The notes beneath the pieces are model-generated. The model was not told where the DNA came from, ran no database searches, and saw only the letters and a program-made list of their open reading frames with translations. Shown here piece by piece: positions 42,985 to 51,736 of a stretch of 64,000 nt of DNA. The DNA is from Rhodospirillaceae bacterium. GTDB taxonomy: Bacteria; Pseudomonadota; Gammaproteobacteria; Steroidobacterales; Rariloculaceae. Location of the stretch: assembly GCA_002718345.1 (NCBI GenBank), contig PBDA01000016.1:1-64000 (forward strand), given 5' to 3'. The first letter of the stretch is position 1; each line of letters begins with the position of its first letter. A program made the translations under genes and the position numbers.

Positions 42985-44976
42985 CTAATTTTCTATGTTC
43001 ATTCTGTGGTCCCAATGTTTACCTGCTGACTCAAGAATCACTGAAAGGTCTTGGTTCAATAGGTATCCATCGCTGATGAGCTTCATGGTGGATTCCGCAA
43101 CTAATCCTAAATACTCGGCACGACTCGAGTAGCGTTCTTCGATAGATGGACGAGGGTCTCTTTGAGCTTCACGCTCAGTAAGTGTTCGGGCGAAAGGTAT
43201 GTAAAGCCCTGCTCCTGAGACCGGGTTTGTCGGTCTCCACCCAGTATAAGTCGCAAGAGGTACAGCAATATCTGGGGATCGCAATCCATCAATTTCATTA
43301 CCGCTGGCATCCACTTGAGGAACCATAAATGGGTAGGGGTGACTTGCATTAGGGGGCTCTTGGCTAATAATCCCGCTACTCCCTAACTCTGGTCCAAAAT
43401 CAAGCGCATAGGCTGTACTAACCTCTTTTAGCACATTTAAACCCGGTATCTCGGGAAATTGAAAATCTGTCATCTCAACCAATGTATCTTGCTCTAGGGT
43501 AGAGTAACGACTAGGGGGTGGTTGGTTGTCATTGGTTATCCATCGATCCATAGCAACTAATAAACCGCGAAGAAACCAACGGTAATCGTTAGGGTTTGGC
43601 TGAAGATCCTCATGTCCAGACATAGATAGCAAAGTTGCTGGGTAGTGCTGAGTACCTGCAAAATCGTAGGTGCGTACGTTGTCCATAAGTGGCAGGTCTT
43701 TTCTCCCATCTAAAGAGATGTGAGTTAATGCGCCAACAGACCGCCAATATTCAGTAGATGAGTTTGTATAGAAAATTTTTGGCATAGCGTTTGATGGAAT
43801 GCTTGCCAAGAGACCATCAGAGTTGCCAGTAGCGGGGTCTGTTTGGGTAATATCAGCAAATGGGAAGACCCTATTAGGATATTCAAAAGCTCCTCCTGGG
43901 GCCCGAGATGCTTGTGCAAATCGTTGGTTAAAACTTCCCCGTGCTGCCCCAGCAACATGAGCAATGATTCCATCAAAGACTTTGCGATTTTGTGTGTCTT
44001 CATTAAATCCATCATGAAGAAATGTTCTTAATAAACGTCCGCTTTGGGATGAGCCAAAAGTAATGGCACGATTAATATCTCCACTTGATATACCTAGTTC
44101 GCTGGTTGAACCATACTTAAGTTGTGAGATGGTTTCGCGGATCGCTGAAAGACCCAGACCTGCTAGTGGAGGGTCTTCAGACACATAGATAACATCATAG
44201 ATTTTACCGGGCTCAAATCCTGTTTCTAGATAGACCATGGTAGGATCTAGAATTATTTCTTCTCCTGCTTGACGAGCGAATTGCCAATCGTTCCGGGAGA
44301 TGTTTTGACGCGGCCCTGATATTCCATCACGGACTGTCATTTTATTTCGAGGGTCCAAAGGGTTACTTACTGGGTATGCAATATGATTTCGGTTTCCAAG
44401 GGAGTGCGAGTAGGTTTTTTCGGAAACAATAATATCGCTTCTTACTATGCCCTCTATTACTTTGCCATTATCTGTAGCTATAGGTGGATAGGTACGTAAT
44501 TGATTTTCTATTAGAGGCGTATCGTGTTGCCAACCTACCCACAGTAAAGTGAAACCTTCCCTCAGTAGAAATCCATCACCCATCTCATCAGCCGTTGTTG
44601 GTTGGAGTGAACTTATAGCCCTGTTAAAACGATTTAAGGCGCCAGGCCTGCCTCTATTTGCCACTTCAAAAAAAACTGCACCATTTCCAGATTTCATGTC
44701 TTTGGGTTTTATTAGGTAGAAATCAGCCGAAAATTCCACCATCCCATCTGAGTTAGTAGCTGTTTTATCAATATCAATAATAATTTTATTAGCAGAGATT
44801 TTTGGATCTATAGCGTAGTGAATTTTGCCGGATAGGGCCTCATAGGGACCAGCTAGCCCATACCTCGTCCCATTTGCTATGTCATTGCTTTGGTTAATAT
44901 CAATATTGACAATATTTGCTGTGGCTAAGGAGGCAGCTAGAAAAAACGGTGCAAATAGATAATGTGTAGCCTTCAT
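42985..44976 (-). CDS. Exported alpha/beta hydrolase domain protein (Abhydrolase_10-like)
   Basis: The 663-residue protein has a signal peptide (cleavage near ATAN). The N-terminal beta domain (TRYGLAGPYEALSGKIHYAIDP) precedes a hydrolase core with nucleophile elbow FGSSQSGRLLRTFLHDGF. A C-terminal domain ends in SVILESAGKHWDHR. The family is large secreted hydrolases of unknown substrate often near amidohydrolases and MBL enzymes in marine Gammaproteobacteria. The catalytic Ser is in GSSQSG; the His is probably in STEYWRSVGALTHIS or AGTQHYPATL. Confidence 0.82.
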   Translation of the reverse strand: MKATHYLFAPFFLAASLATANIVNIDINQSNDIANGTRYGLAGPYEALSGKIHYAIDPKISANKIIIDIDKTATNSDGMVEFSADFYLIKPKDMKSGNGAVFFEVANRGRPGALNRFNRAISSLQPTTADEMGDGFLLREGFTLLWVGWQHDTPLIENQLRTYPPIATDNGKVIEGIVRSDIIVSEKTYSHSLGNRNHIAYPVSNPLDPRNKMTVRDGISGPRQNISRNDWQFARQAGEEIILDPTMVYLETGFEPGKIYDVIYVSEDPPLAGLGLSAIRETISQLKYGSTSELGISSGDINRAITFGSSQSGRLLRTFLHDGFNEDTQNRKVFDGIIAHVAGAARGSFNQRFAQASRAPGGAFEYPNRVFPFADITQTDPATGNSDGLLASIPSNAMPKIFYTNSSTEYWRSVGALTHISLDGRKDLPLMDNVRTYDFAGTQHYPATLLSMSGHEDLQPNPNDYRWFLRGLLVAMDRWITNDNQPPPSRYSTLEQDTLVEMTDFQFPEIPGLNVLKEVSTAYALDFGPELGSSGIISQEPPNASHPYPFMVPQVDASGNEIDGLRSPDIAVPLATYTGWRPTNPVSGAGLYIPFARTLTEREAQRDPRPSIEERYSSRAEYLGLVAESTMKLISDGYLLNQDLSVILESAGKHWDHRMNIEN

Positions 44977-45165
44977 TAGGATCCTATTATTATTCGTAGG
45001 CTTAATTTAAGACTCAAGATAGGTCTTGTAGGGACTAACGTCCAGTTATTACAGTAAGAATTTGGCATTATTAGTTATTAATCTAAATCTTGTGATTATC
45101 CGTAATTAGCCCATCTCCCTTATACTAGGGATATTAATACCGTAGAGCTAAAGGATCATCAAAAA

Positions 45166-45576
45166 GTGGTTTTTAGACATAAAAAAGAAGTTTTCAGTCA
45201 ATACATGAAACTCAAAGTCTGCTTTATTCTAAGCATCTGTTTTTGCTGTATTTATTTTATCCAGATTGCTAATGCAGCTAAAAATCCTTATTTAGAGAAG
45301 GGGGAGCCAATTCGTACACTTGCAACCATAGATGGACGTATTACAGACACGAATAATGGACGAACTGTGTATGAGGCTACCTGTGCCTTTTGTCACGGAC
45401 TGCAAGGCGAAGGAGGATTGGGTGGCGGAATCTCGCTTTTTTCCGCTACAAATATAGAGGTTGTAATGGATCGCGTGAGGAATGGGCTTGAAATAATGCC
45501 AGGTTTTGGAGGTTCATTAACTGAGGAGGAAATCCAGGACGTTAGTGCTTATGTGGTAGAAGAGCTTCCTCATTAA
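45166..45576 (+). CDS. Exported c-type cytochrome
   Basis: The 136-residue product has a signal peptide (about residues 14-37, ending IANAA); the start is GTG 45166 after AAGGA, or ATG 45205. The single haem motif is CAFCHG followed by LQGEGGLGG, with axial Met in IMPGFGGSLTEEEI. It resembles small soluble class I cytochromes c (XoxG/c550-like length). It is a plus-strand gene upstream of DUF2905 and the FAH-family gene. Confidence 0.87.
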   Translation: MVFRHKKEVFSQYMKLKVCFILSICFCCIYFIQIANAAKNPYLEKGEPIRTLATIDGRITDTNNGRTVYEATCAFCHGLQGEGGLGGGISLFSATNIEVVMDRVRNGLEIMPGFGGSLTEEEIQDVSAYVVEELPH

Positions 45577-45648
45577 TACAATAAAAACAGTAATATAAAT
45601 TAATAAATTAATGTAATTTATACAAAATAAGATCTTTAATAAAAAATT

Positions 45649-45849
45649 ATGCAGCGCACAGTAATAATTATAGGCTTAGTCGTTTTAGTGGCTGGGCTTC
45701 TTTGGCCATGGATTAGCAGGATTCCGCTTGGAAGGTTGCCTGGCGATCTAATCATGGAAAGATCTTCTTTTCGAATTTACTTTCCCCTAACTACAATGAT
45801 CTTAGTCAGTGTAGTGATATCACTGATTCTGTGGTTATTACGCCGTTAA
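45649..45849 (+). CDS. DUF2905-family small membrane protein
   Basis: The 66-residue protein has two helices (residues 4-24 and 44-64) separated by RIPLGRLPGDLIMERSSFRIYFPL, the DUF2905 signature with the GRLPGD motif. Function is unknown. It is conserved across many bacteria. Confidence 0.85.
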   Translation: MQRTVIIIGLVVLVAGLLWPWISRIPLGRLPGDLIMERSSFRIYFPLTTMILVSVVISLILWLLRR

Positions 45850-45914
45850 AAGCGGTTAATTAGTTTGTAAAGACCTAATTACTGATATTTAATAGGTTAG
45901 TAATTTTTTCTAAT

Positions 45915-46598
45915 ATGTCCTACTTAAATCAGCCGGTAACGCCAGCGGTTAAAATTGCAGGTAGACAGGAAAAGTTTGCGGTTCGTCGTGTCTATTGTGT
46001 TGGATGGAACTACGAAGAACATATACGTGAGATGGGGCAGGAACCTGAGAGAGAGCCCCCAGTTTTCTTTATGAAACCTCCTGATGCTCTGGTGCCAAAC
46101 GGTGGTTTAATTCCGTATCCAACGGCTACACAGAATTTACACTATGAAGTTGAGTTGGTTGTCGCGATTGGTAGGTCAGCAAAAGATATTGCTACGTCGG
46201 CAGCTAAGGAGATCATCTATGGGTATGCTGTGGGACTTGATATGACAAGGCGAGACTTGCAAGCCCATGCTAAAAAGAATGGGCAACCCTGGGCCTTAGC
46301 TAAAGGATTTGATCATTCTGCTCCAATTAGCGCTATTCATCCTGCCCGCGATATTGGGCATCCATTAAGTGGCAGTATTTGGCTTGAGGTGAATGGTAAG
46401 AGACGCCAGGACGGTGACTTATCCAGAATGATCTGGTCCGTGCCAGAAATCATTCAACACCTGTCGGGATACTTTGAACTTTTTCCGGGAGATTTGATCT
46501 TTACAGGGACACCTGCAGGTGTAGGTGCTGTTGTCCAAGGGGATCAGTTACGGGGTGGAATAGAGATGATTGATACGCTTGAAATTACCCTAGGCTAG
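45915..46598 (+). CDS. Fumarylacetoacetate hydrolase family protein
   Basis: The 227-residue cytoplasmic enzyme has the FAH signature VGWNYEEHIREMG, FFMKPPDALVP, LHYEVELVVAIG (metal Glu pair), YAVGLDMTRRDLQ, WALAKGFDHSAP and FTGTPAGVGAV. It acts on fumarylpyruvate, fumarylacetoacetate or similar beta-diketo acids at the end of aromatic or tyrosine degradation, or is an oxaloacetate decarboxylase/tautomerase. Length suits fumarylpyruvate hydrolase (NagK-like). Its stop overlaps the DUF6152-fusion gene stop region. Confidence 0.88.
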   Translation: MSYLNQPVTPAVKIAGRQEKFAVRRVYCVGWNYEEHIREMGQEPEREPPVFFMKPPDALVPNGGLIPYPTATQNLHYEVELVVAIGRSAKDIATSAAKEIIYGYAVGLDMTRRDLQAHAKKNGQPWALAKGFDHSAPISAIHPARDIGHPLSGSIWLEVNGKRRQDGDLSRMIWSVPEIIQHLSGYFELFPGDLIFTGTPAGVGAVVQGDQLRGGIEMIDTLEITLG

Positions 46599-47661
46599 GA
46601 TCCATTTGAGCGCCATGCCCTATGCCTGGCGCGCAGTCATATCGGCCCATTGGAAGTGATGTTCTTACTAGAATACGTGACCCATAAAGATTCTCCGTGT
46701 AGTAATCTGGATCTTCAGCCTCCCAGGTGACCTCAAGGTCACCGTTATCTTTATTGATGCGCAGACGTTCGGTTAGTTTAAAGTTTGTTGTACGCACAAA
46801 GTCAGATCGTACAACACCCTCTGAAAACATGGCTGTCTCAATAATTATTTCGTCTTCTTCATAACGACCAATTGAATGGCCCATTTCACTAGGTGCCACG
46901 TTGGCGGGATGATTATCCAGATTCATGTGTATTACACGTTCTGTATCCATAAACTCATGATGAATAATAATACGATCGCCTTCCTCTCTTATTTCGGTTG
47001 GAAGTCCGGGTTGAGACCAGGCACGGATAGGACTTATTGGACTGCATCTGTAGACTGGATTTGATGTTAGAGGGTTATTTGATGCGGATGCTCTTGCGCC
47101 TAACTCTGTTAAATACTGAAATGAGTCCGGGTCGATTCCAGCTCCAGGAAATGATTTTCTATACCAAACGCCAAAAATTGTTTGAGAAGCTCCTTGATCC
47201 AGTAGGGGAGAGTGCATACTTTGACCACTGCCAGTCCTTAGACTTAATACGCTCCCATCAGCCAGGTATCCTGTGCCAAACTCACATCCGAGCGGGTCTC
47301 GGCGTGCCTGAAAGCCTTCTATTCGGATGCGGTCTCCTACCTGTAAAGAACTTTCATTAATGCCTTTGATGCGCAACTGGGAACTTGCTTGCATTTCACA
47401 CCACCGGGTTTCTTGCTCTCCATCAGCATTTGTAGTTTCAACATATACAAATGAATGAGGGTTTATGTACCGGAATTCCTTAATTGTTCCCTCAATAAAT
47501 ACTGAGTTAGACACATCATAATGAGCATTAAAGCCGTGATGAGAAAAGGCTAACCCCAGTTGGAAATAGCCTAGTATAAAAACAATGAATATGAGGGGTT
47601 GGTTCATAGTAATGGACTGAGTTTGAAGTATGGGTTTGTTGATTTGGATCATATTAGTCAC
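46585..47661 (-). CDS. Exported fusion of DUF6152 and DUF6152-partner domains
   Basis: The 358-residue product has a signal-like stretch (PLIFIVFILGYFQLGLAF) followed by HHGFNAHYDVSNS, EGTIKEFRYINPHSFVYVE and RWCEMQASSQLRIKG, the DUF6152 domain. The C-terminal half has MGHSIGRYEEDEIIIETAMFSEG and LTERLRINKDNGDLEVTWEAEDP, matching the separate protein 41179-41997. Starts are GTG 47661 (after AAGG), ATG 47652 or ATG 47607. The fusion indicates that the two domains work together. Function is unknown. Confidence 0.78.
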   Translation of the reverse strand: MTNMIQINKPILQTQSITMNQPLIFIVFILGYFQLGLAFSHHGFNAHYDVSNSVFIEGTIKEFRYINPHSFVYVETTNADGEQETRWCEMQASSQLRIKGINESSLQVGDRIRIEGFQARRDPLGCEFGTGYLADGSVLSLRTGSGQSMHSPLLDQGASQTIFGVWYRKSFPGAGIDPDSFQYLTELGARASASNNPLTSNPVYRCSPISPIRAWSQPGLPTEIREEGDRIIIHHEFMDTERVIHMNLDNHPANVAPSEMGHSIGRYEEDEIIIETAMFSEGVVRSDFVRTTNFKLTERLRINKDNGDLEVTWEAEDPDYYTENLYGSRILVRTSLPMGRYDCAPGIGHGAQMDPSLG

Positions 47662-47710
47662 TACTTAACCTTTTATGTAAGGATTAACACCAATCAATTA
47701 AATGGTCACT

Positions 47711-47887
47711 TTAGTCAGAAGATTCCTTATTTGGAGAAAGAGGTATCAAAATTTGATTTGAGTAAACTCTCTTGGAAACGATTAAACAATGACCTTCACT
47801 AACGGGATATCTATCCAAAATTACAAACCCAACAGAATTCTCAAAAATGTGTTCCCTGTCATCAAAAAATGGACTGTCATTCGTCAT
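47711..47887 (-). pseudogene. Truncated HIT-family gene
   Basis: From ATG 47887 the 58-residue product has FFDDREHIFENSVGFVILDRYPVSEGHCLIVSKR, the N-terminal half of a HIT (nucleotide-hydrolase/transferase) domain. The sequence then diverges and stops; the histidine triad HxHxHxx that defines the active site is missing. It overlaps the end of the DUF3427-HNH gene by 11 bases. I regard it as a decayed gene rather than a functional short form. Confidence 0.5.
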
Positions 47888-48835
47888 TGTTTTCAGATAA
47901 CTCCTCAAACTTCTTTCTGTGTTTTTTGAGATATTTTTTCATACCTTTTGAGATCTCAATTTTTATGTGATCATTTAATCCAAGTCTTTCTAAATTATCT
48001 TTATTTACATTTTTAGAAACTAAAATTTCTCCGGTATCCCTAAAAGATATAATGTGTCTGTCAAATAATGAATCAAATAAAGGTGACAACAAGATACCAT
48101 TTTCAACATCTAATCGTTCCTCGTCATTAGATTCTGACCAGGGAACAATATGAGATGAAATCAAAATAGATTTAATGTTAATACCTGTTACAGGACATTT
48201 CCCTCCCCATTTCTCAATAATTTGTTGTCTGTAATATCCTTGACCAACTCTAGAGGTTACTAATCCTTTTCTTTCTGTAGTGTTTGGTTTTTTATAATTC
48301 TTTTTTCTTTTTTTAGAAATAACACCTTGGTTTGATATTTTTGATCTTGTGGTCTTTCCAATAGAAGAAGGTTTCCATAAATAAATGTCCATGAGGTCAT
48401 CGTTTTCGGTGTAATCATCATAATCAACGTTCTGATATATCATATGAACAGGTCTAGAGGTCCCTATCTCATATGACAAGTAGGTCAACCTTCCACAATA
48501 TACAAAAGGTTGAGTAACGTTTTTTATTTTGGGTGAAATTCTAACGAAAAGATGTGGAATCAAATTACCGTTTACAATTTCTTTTATTTTTGGACTTTCA
48601 ATATGTTGGGTTGTTTGGGAATCCCAATGAAAAAATCACCTTCAAAAAAGTCATCAAAATGAAACCGTGACTCCTTACCTTTCTTTTCTAAATCAACAAA
48701 AAATAAAGAGGAATTAGAGTTTTTTAAATTATAAATTCCCTCTCTGACCAAAGAAATATTTGGTTGATCTAATAAGGTTGATAGATCTTTTTTGGAATAT
48801 TTATCTCCGACTTTTAATTCTTGATAGGGATCCAT
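47877..48835 (-). pseudogene. Frameshifted DUF3427 + HNH endonuclease gene
   Basis: The first part (48584-48835) reads DPYQELKVGDKYSKKDLSTLL to HFDDFFEGDFF, then goes out of frame at a run of six T (48630-48635 in plus coordinates). Adding one T restores HWDSQTTQHIESPKIKE joined to the downstream ORF (48563). This gives a 319-residue protein: DUF3427-like N-terminus (YTRxD-type start, F-x-W-x-SQ, LFVRI, PFVYCGRLTY) and a C-terminal HNH nuclease (WGGKCPVTG, ILISSHIVPW, NGILLSPLFDSLFDRHIISF). It is either a real frameshift or a sequence error. Confidence 0.75.
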
Positions 48836-48908
48836 TATTTTAATACGGGGACAAAGTAATCTTATTCAACTGTAGTGGGTTTCGTTAGATAAAGCTTAAA
48901 GGTCTGTC

Positions 48909-50189
48909 TTACTCTTTAGATAGGTAAGCAGTGGTTCCCTCTGGTGATTCATACCAGCCCGGGTCACTGTAATCGTTATGAGATTGTTCAGCACGAACTT
49001 TAAAAACTGTAAACATGCCGCCCATTCCTATTGGCCCATAAGGCCCTTCACCTGACATCATGGGAAGGGTATTTTCAGGGAGCTCCATGTTCATGGAAGC
49101 CATTTCAGCCATGCCCTTGTCTCCCATAACCATATACCCTGGTATAAGACCCCTGAGTTTTTTTGCAGCCTCTTCAAAGTTAACGCCAATAGAGGTTAAA
49201 ACATCATGGCTCATTGCGTTCATTGTGTGATGTGTTTTATGACAGTGAAAGGCCCAGTCTCCCTCTGAATCAGCAATTAGTTCAATTACACGTACTTGTC
49301 CCACACCGATATCAATTGTGGCTTCTGGCCATCGTGCAGTTTCCGGAACCCATCCCCCATCAGTGCCCGTGACTTCAAAAGAGTGACCATGTAGATGTAT
49401 AGGGTGATTCGTCATTGTTAAATTGCCAATGCGTATTCGTACCCGGTCTCCTTGTCGTACGTTTAGCGAAGAAATGCCAGGAAATACACGGCTATTCCAT
49501 GTCCATAAATTAAAATCTGTATGAGTATTTACACGCGGTGTATAGCTACCCGGCTCTATGTTGTATGCACTCATTAGGAAGGCAAAGTCTCTATCAACAG
49601 ATAGAGTGTTGGGGTCTTTGGGATGGACTATGATTAGCCCCATCATGCCCATAGCCATTTGGACCATCTCATCCGCATGAGGATGGTACATAAAGGTCCC
49701 GGCATGATTCATATCGAATTCATATATCCATGTTTCTCCAGGACGGATGGCAGGCTGCGTAAGACCTGCTACCCCATCCATGCCATTCGGTACACGAACT
49801 CCATGCCAGTGAATTGTTGTGTACTCAGGTAGTTTGTTGGTAACAAAGATACGTACACGGTCGCCTTCTACACATTCAATTGTTGGCCCTGGTGATTGTC
49901 CGTTATATCCCCAAAAATGTGCTGCCATGCCTGAAGCAATTTCGCGCTCAACTGGTTCTGCTACAAGATGAAATTCTTTGATCCCATCGTTCAAGCGCCA
50001 TGGTAATGACCAGCCATTTAGTGTTACTACAGGTTTGAACGGGCTACCATTTGGAGGAGAGGAGGGTGGTGCTGTTACTGGGGACGTTGAGGATGTGGGT
50101 TCTGGTATCTGACCAAGAGCCCCACGGGGTACTGCACTAGCACTTACAAGCGCAGTAGCACCGGAGAGAAAACTCCGACGAGATATCAT
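48909..50189 (-). CDS. Tat-exported multicopper oxidase
   Basis: The 426-residue protein has a twin-arginine signal (ISRRSFLSGATAL). Copper motifs are TTIHWHGVRVPNG and FMYHPHADEMV (trinuclear site, domain 1), and NHPIHLHGHSFEV and FHCHKTHHTMNAM (domain 3, with the HCH and Met of the type 1 site). It oxidises phenols or metals using O2 in the periplasm. It is the last gene of the operon 48909-53193. Additional Met-rich sequence (MVMGDKGMAEMASMNMELPENTLPMM) near the C-terminus suggests copper handling. Confidence 0.92.
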   Translation of the reverse strand: MISRRSFLSGATALVSASAVPRGALGQIPEPTSSTSPVTAPPSSPPNGSPFKPVVTLNGWSLPWRLNDGIKEFHLVAEPVEREIASGMAAHFWGYNGQSPGPTIECVEGDRVRIFVTNKLPEYTTIHWHGVRVPNGMDGVAGLTQPAIRPGETWIYEFDMNHAGTFMYHPHADEMVQMAMGMMGLIIVHPKDPNTLSVDRDFAFLMSAYNIEPGSYTPRVNTHTDFNLWTWNSRVFPGISSLNVRQGDRVRIRIGNLTMTNHPIHLHGHSFEVTGTDGGWVPETARWPEATIDIGVGQVRVIELIADSEGDWAFHCHKTHHTMNAMSHDVLTSIGVNFEEAAKKLRGLIPGYMVMGDKGMAEMASMNMELPENTLPMMSGEGPYGPIGMGGMFTVFKVRAEQSHNDYSDPGWYESPEGTTAYLSKE

Positions 50190-50216
50190 TTAAAGTGCTG
50201 CCTAGATTTAATTAAT

Positions 50217-51446
50217 TTAGTGCACATGATAGGTCGCTACTGGCCGAAAACCATTCTGTTGCCCTTGTTGTATTGAAACGGCCGATACTCCAACACCAGC
50301 CATGGCTCTTTGTAATTCTACTTCGGCAAGCCAAAAAACTTTCATTGCTTCTAGTGCAGAATTTACGGCATCAATTCTTTCAGTAGCATCTGTTACCAAG
50401 TCAAACACCCCGACGAGCATGCCGTTATATAGTTTAAGTTGTTCTTCTGATCTACGATTAGCCAGTGGTACTATTTCATTAATTGAAAGTGTTGCTAGAT
50501 CATATGCTCCACGATAAGCCAACCAGGCAGTACGCACATCAGCGCGTGCATTTACCCCTGCTTCCCCTGATAAACCTTCTAACCTTCCTGCATGAACATC
50601 AAAACGTTGAGAAACAGCTCGAGCCTCTAACCCTTCTGGACCTATGACGGAACGTGGAATTTCTGGAAGTCTATCGGGTAGCTTTACAGAATCAGCATCA
50701 TCGCCCCAAAGACCAAGCACTTGAACAAAGCGTTCATATTCGACAGCAGCAGTGATTTCGAGAGTCACTAGAGTTGTAACAGCATCAGCATAAAGTGTTT
50801 GTGCACGAAGTAGTTCTAACTCGGTTGCATTACCAACTTGACGCATGCTCTCCATGATTTCACGACCAGCTTCCAAGGCAGTCACTACATCTTTGTAATA
50901 CTGCACGGCTTGTTTGGCTGCTACAGCATTAACCCAGGATCTTTTTGCAAGAAACAGTAGTGCAACTATTTCATCTGCTGCCCGAATGCGGCCAGAACGT
51001 TCTTCTAATGTTCCAATAGGATTTAGAGCCGGCATAATTACCCATGTCATTGCGTTCACAGAGCTCATGCGCTCAATTCTTGTTTCCATGGTGCTTGGTG
51101 GCCGACCTCTGTTGAAATTTGGGTTAGTGATATGCACAAGTTGTAGACGATCAAATCCAGGCATGCCGAGGGTTTCAAGAGCACGCTCTATAAGAGGATT
51201 ATGGAGTAGTGCTAGTTCTGCAGCTGACTCAGCATTTAGTTCTGAGCTAAGTATTTCTTGTTCCCTTTGTGTTCGACGAATAATCAGAGCTTCTTGTTCT
51301 GGACTAAGTTCAGGCCGCTCTTCAAATCGAATACCAGTCGGATTACTTTCAACAGACATCGGTGGAGATACTGAGACACAACCGGAGATGAGTAAAAAAC
51401 CGATTATGCTCAGATTAAAAAATGCGCGGATTTCGCGCACCTTCAT
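50217..51446 (-). CDS. TolC-like outer-membrane factor lipoprotein
   Basis: The 409-residue protein has lipobox LLISGC (Cys 22) and a TolC/OprM-type helical barrel pattern with two repeat halves (SAAELALLHNPLIERALE, then QVGNATELELLRAQTLYADA; second half DVRTAWLAYRGAYDLATLS, LKLYNGMLVGVFDLVTDATER). The NPLI/Asn-Pro and GNATELE patterns are characteristic of outer-membrane efflux proteins. It forms a trimeric outer-membrane channel. No RND or MFP subunit is adjacent. It is coupled to the upstream gene by a 4-bp overlap. Confidence 0.88.
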   Translation of the reverse strand: MKVREIRAFFNLSIIGFLLISGCVSVSPPMSVESNPTGIRFEERPELSPEQEALIIRRTQREQEILSSELNAESAAELALLHNPLIERALETLGMPGFDRLQLVHITNPNFNRGRPPSTMETRIERMSSVNAMTWVIMPALNPIGTLEERSGRIRAADEIVALLFLAKRSWVNAVAAKQAVQYYKDVVTALEAGREIMESMRQVGNATELELLRAQTLYADAVTTLVTLEITAAVEYERFVQVLGLWGDDADSVKLPDRLPEIPRSVIGPEGLEARAVSQRFDVHAGRLEGLSGEAGVNARADVRTAWLAYRGAYDLATLSINEIVPLANRRSEEQLKLYNGMLVGVFDLVTDATERIDAVNSALEAMKVFWLAEVELQRAMAGVGVSAVSIQQGQQNGFRPVATYHVH

Positions 51447-51736
51447 TGTTCAATCTCAGTCGTATGCCCTTCGTGAGTACTCTCATGATCCATATTAGAA
51501 TGGTCCGGCTGGACTTGATCAGTATCATGACTTGAAATAATAGGCCAAGAAACCGTTATATCTTCTAAGTTCTTGTAGTGACCCATCAAGCTGTCATATC
51601 TAAGTATTGCAGATGGGGTAGAGGGATCAGCAGCCTCAAAACCCTCCCAATGCGCTATGGAGGGGAAGGGTGCCAGGATACCGCCAAAGAGAATCATAAT
51701 CTTAAAGCTGATATTTTTTGTTGATCTCAGTCTCAC
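51443..51736 (-). CDS. Histidine-rich exported small protein
   Basis: The 97-residue protein has an N-terminal hydrophobic signal (ISFKIMILFGGILAPFPSIA). The C-terminal tail is rich in His/Asp/Glu: SSHDTDQVQPDHSNMDHEST and HEGHTTE. That tail suggests metal (copper) binding. The start overlaps the LVIVD gene stop by one base and its end overlaps the TolC-like gene by four, so it is in the operon. No known family. Confidence 0.7.
   Translation of the reverse strand: MRLRSTKNISFKIMILFGGILAPFPSIAHWEGFEAADPSTPSAILRYDSLMGHYKNLEDITVSWPIISSHDTDQVQPDHSNMDHESTHEGHTTEIEQ

Noticed and set aside
45857-45881. TAATTAG...CTAATTA hairpin after DUF2905 gene as terminator
   Set aside because: A 7-bp AT-only stem with an 11-nt loop and no U-tract is expected by chance in this AT-rich DNA.
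50914-51498. 194-codon plus-strand frame
   Set aside because: It lies opposite the TolC-like gene, which has a lipobox and family pattern. The frame's own composition (Ser/Arg-rich) is typical of an antisense shadow.
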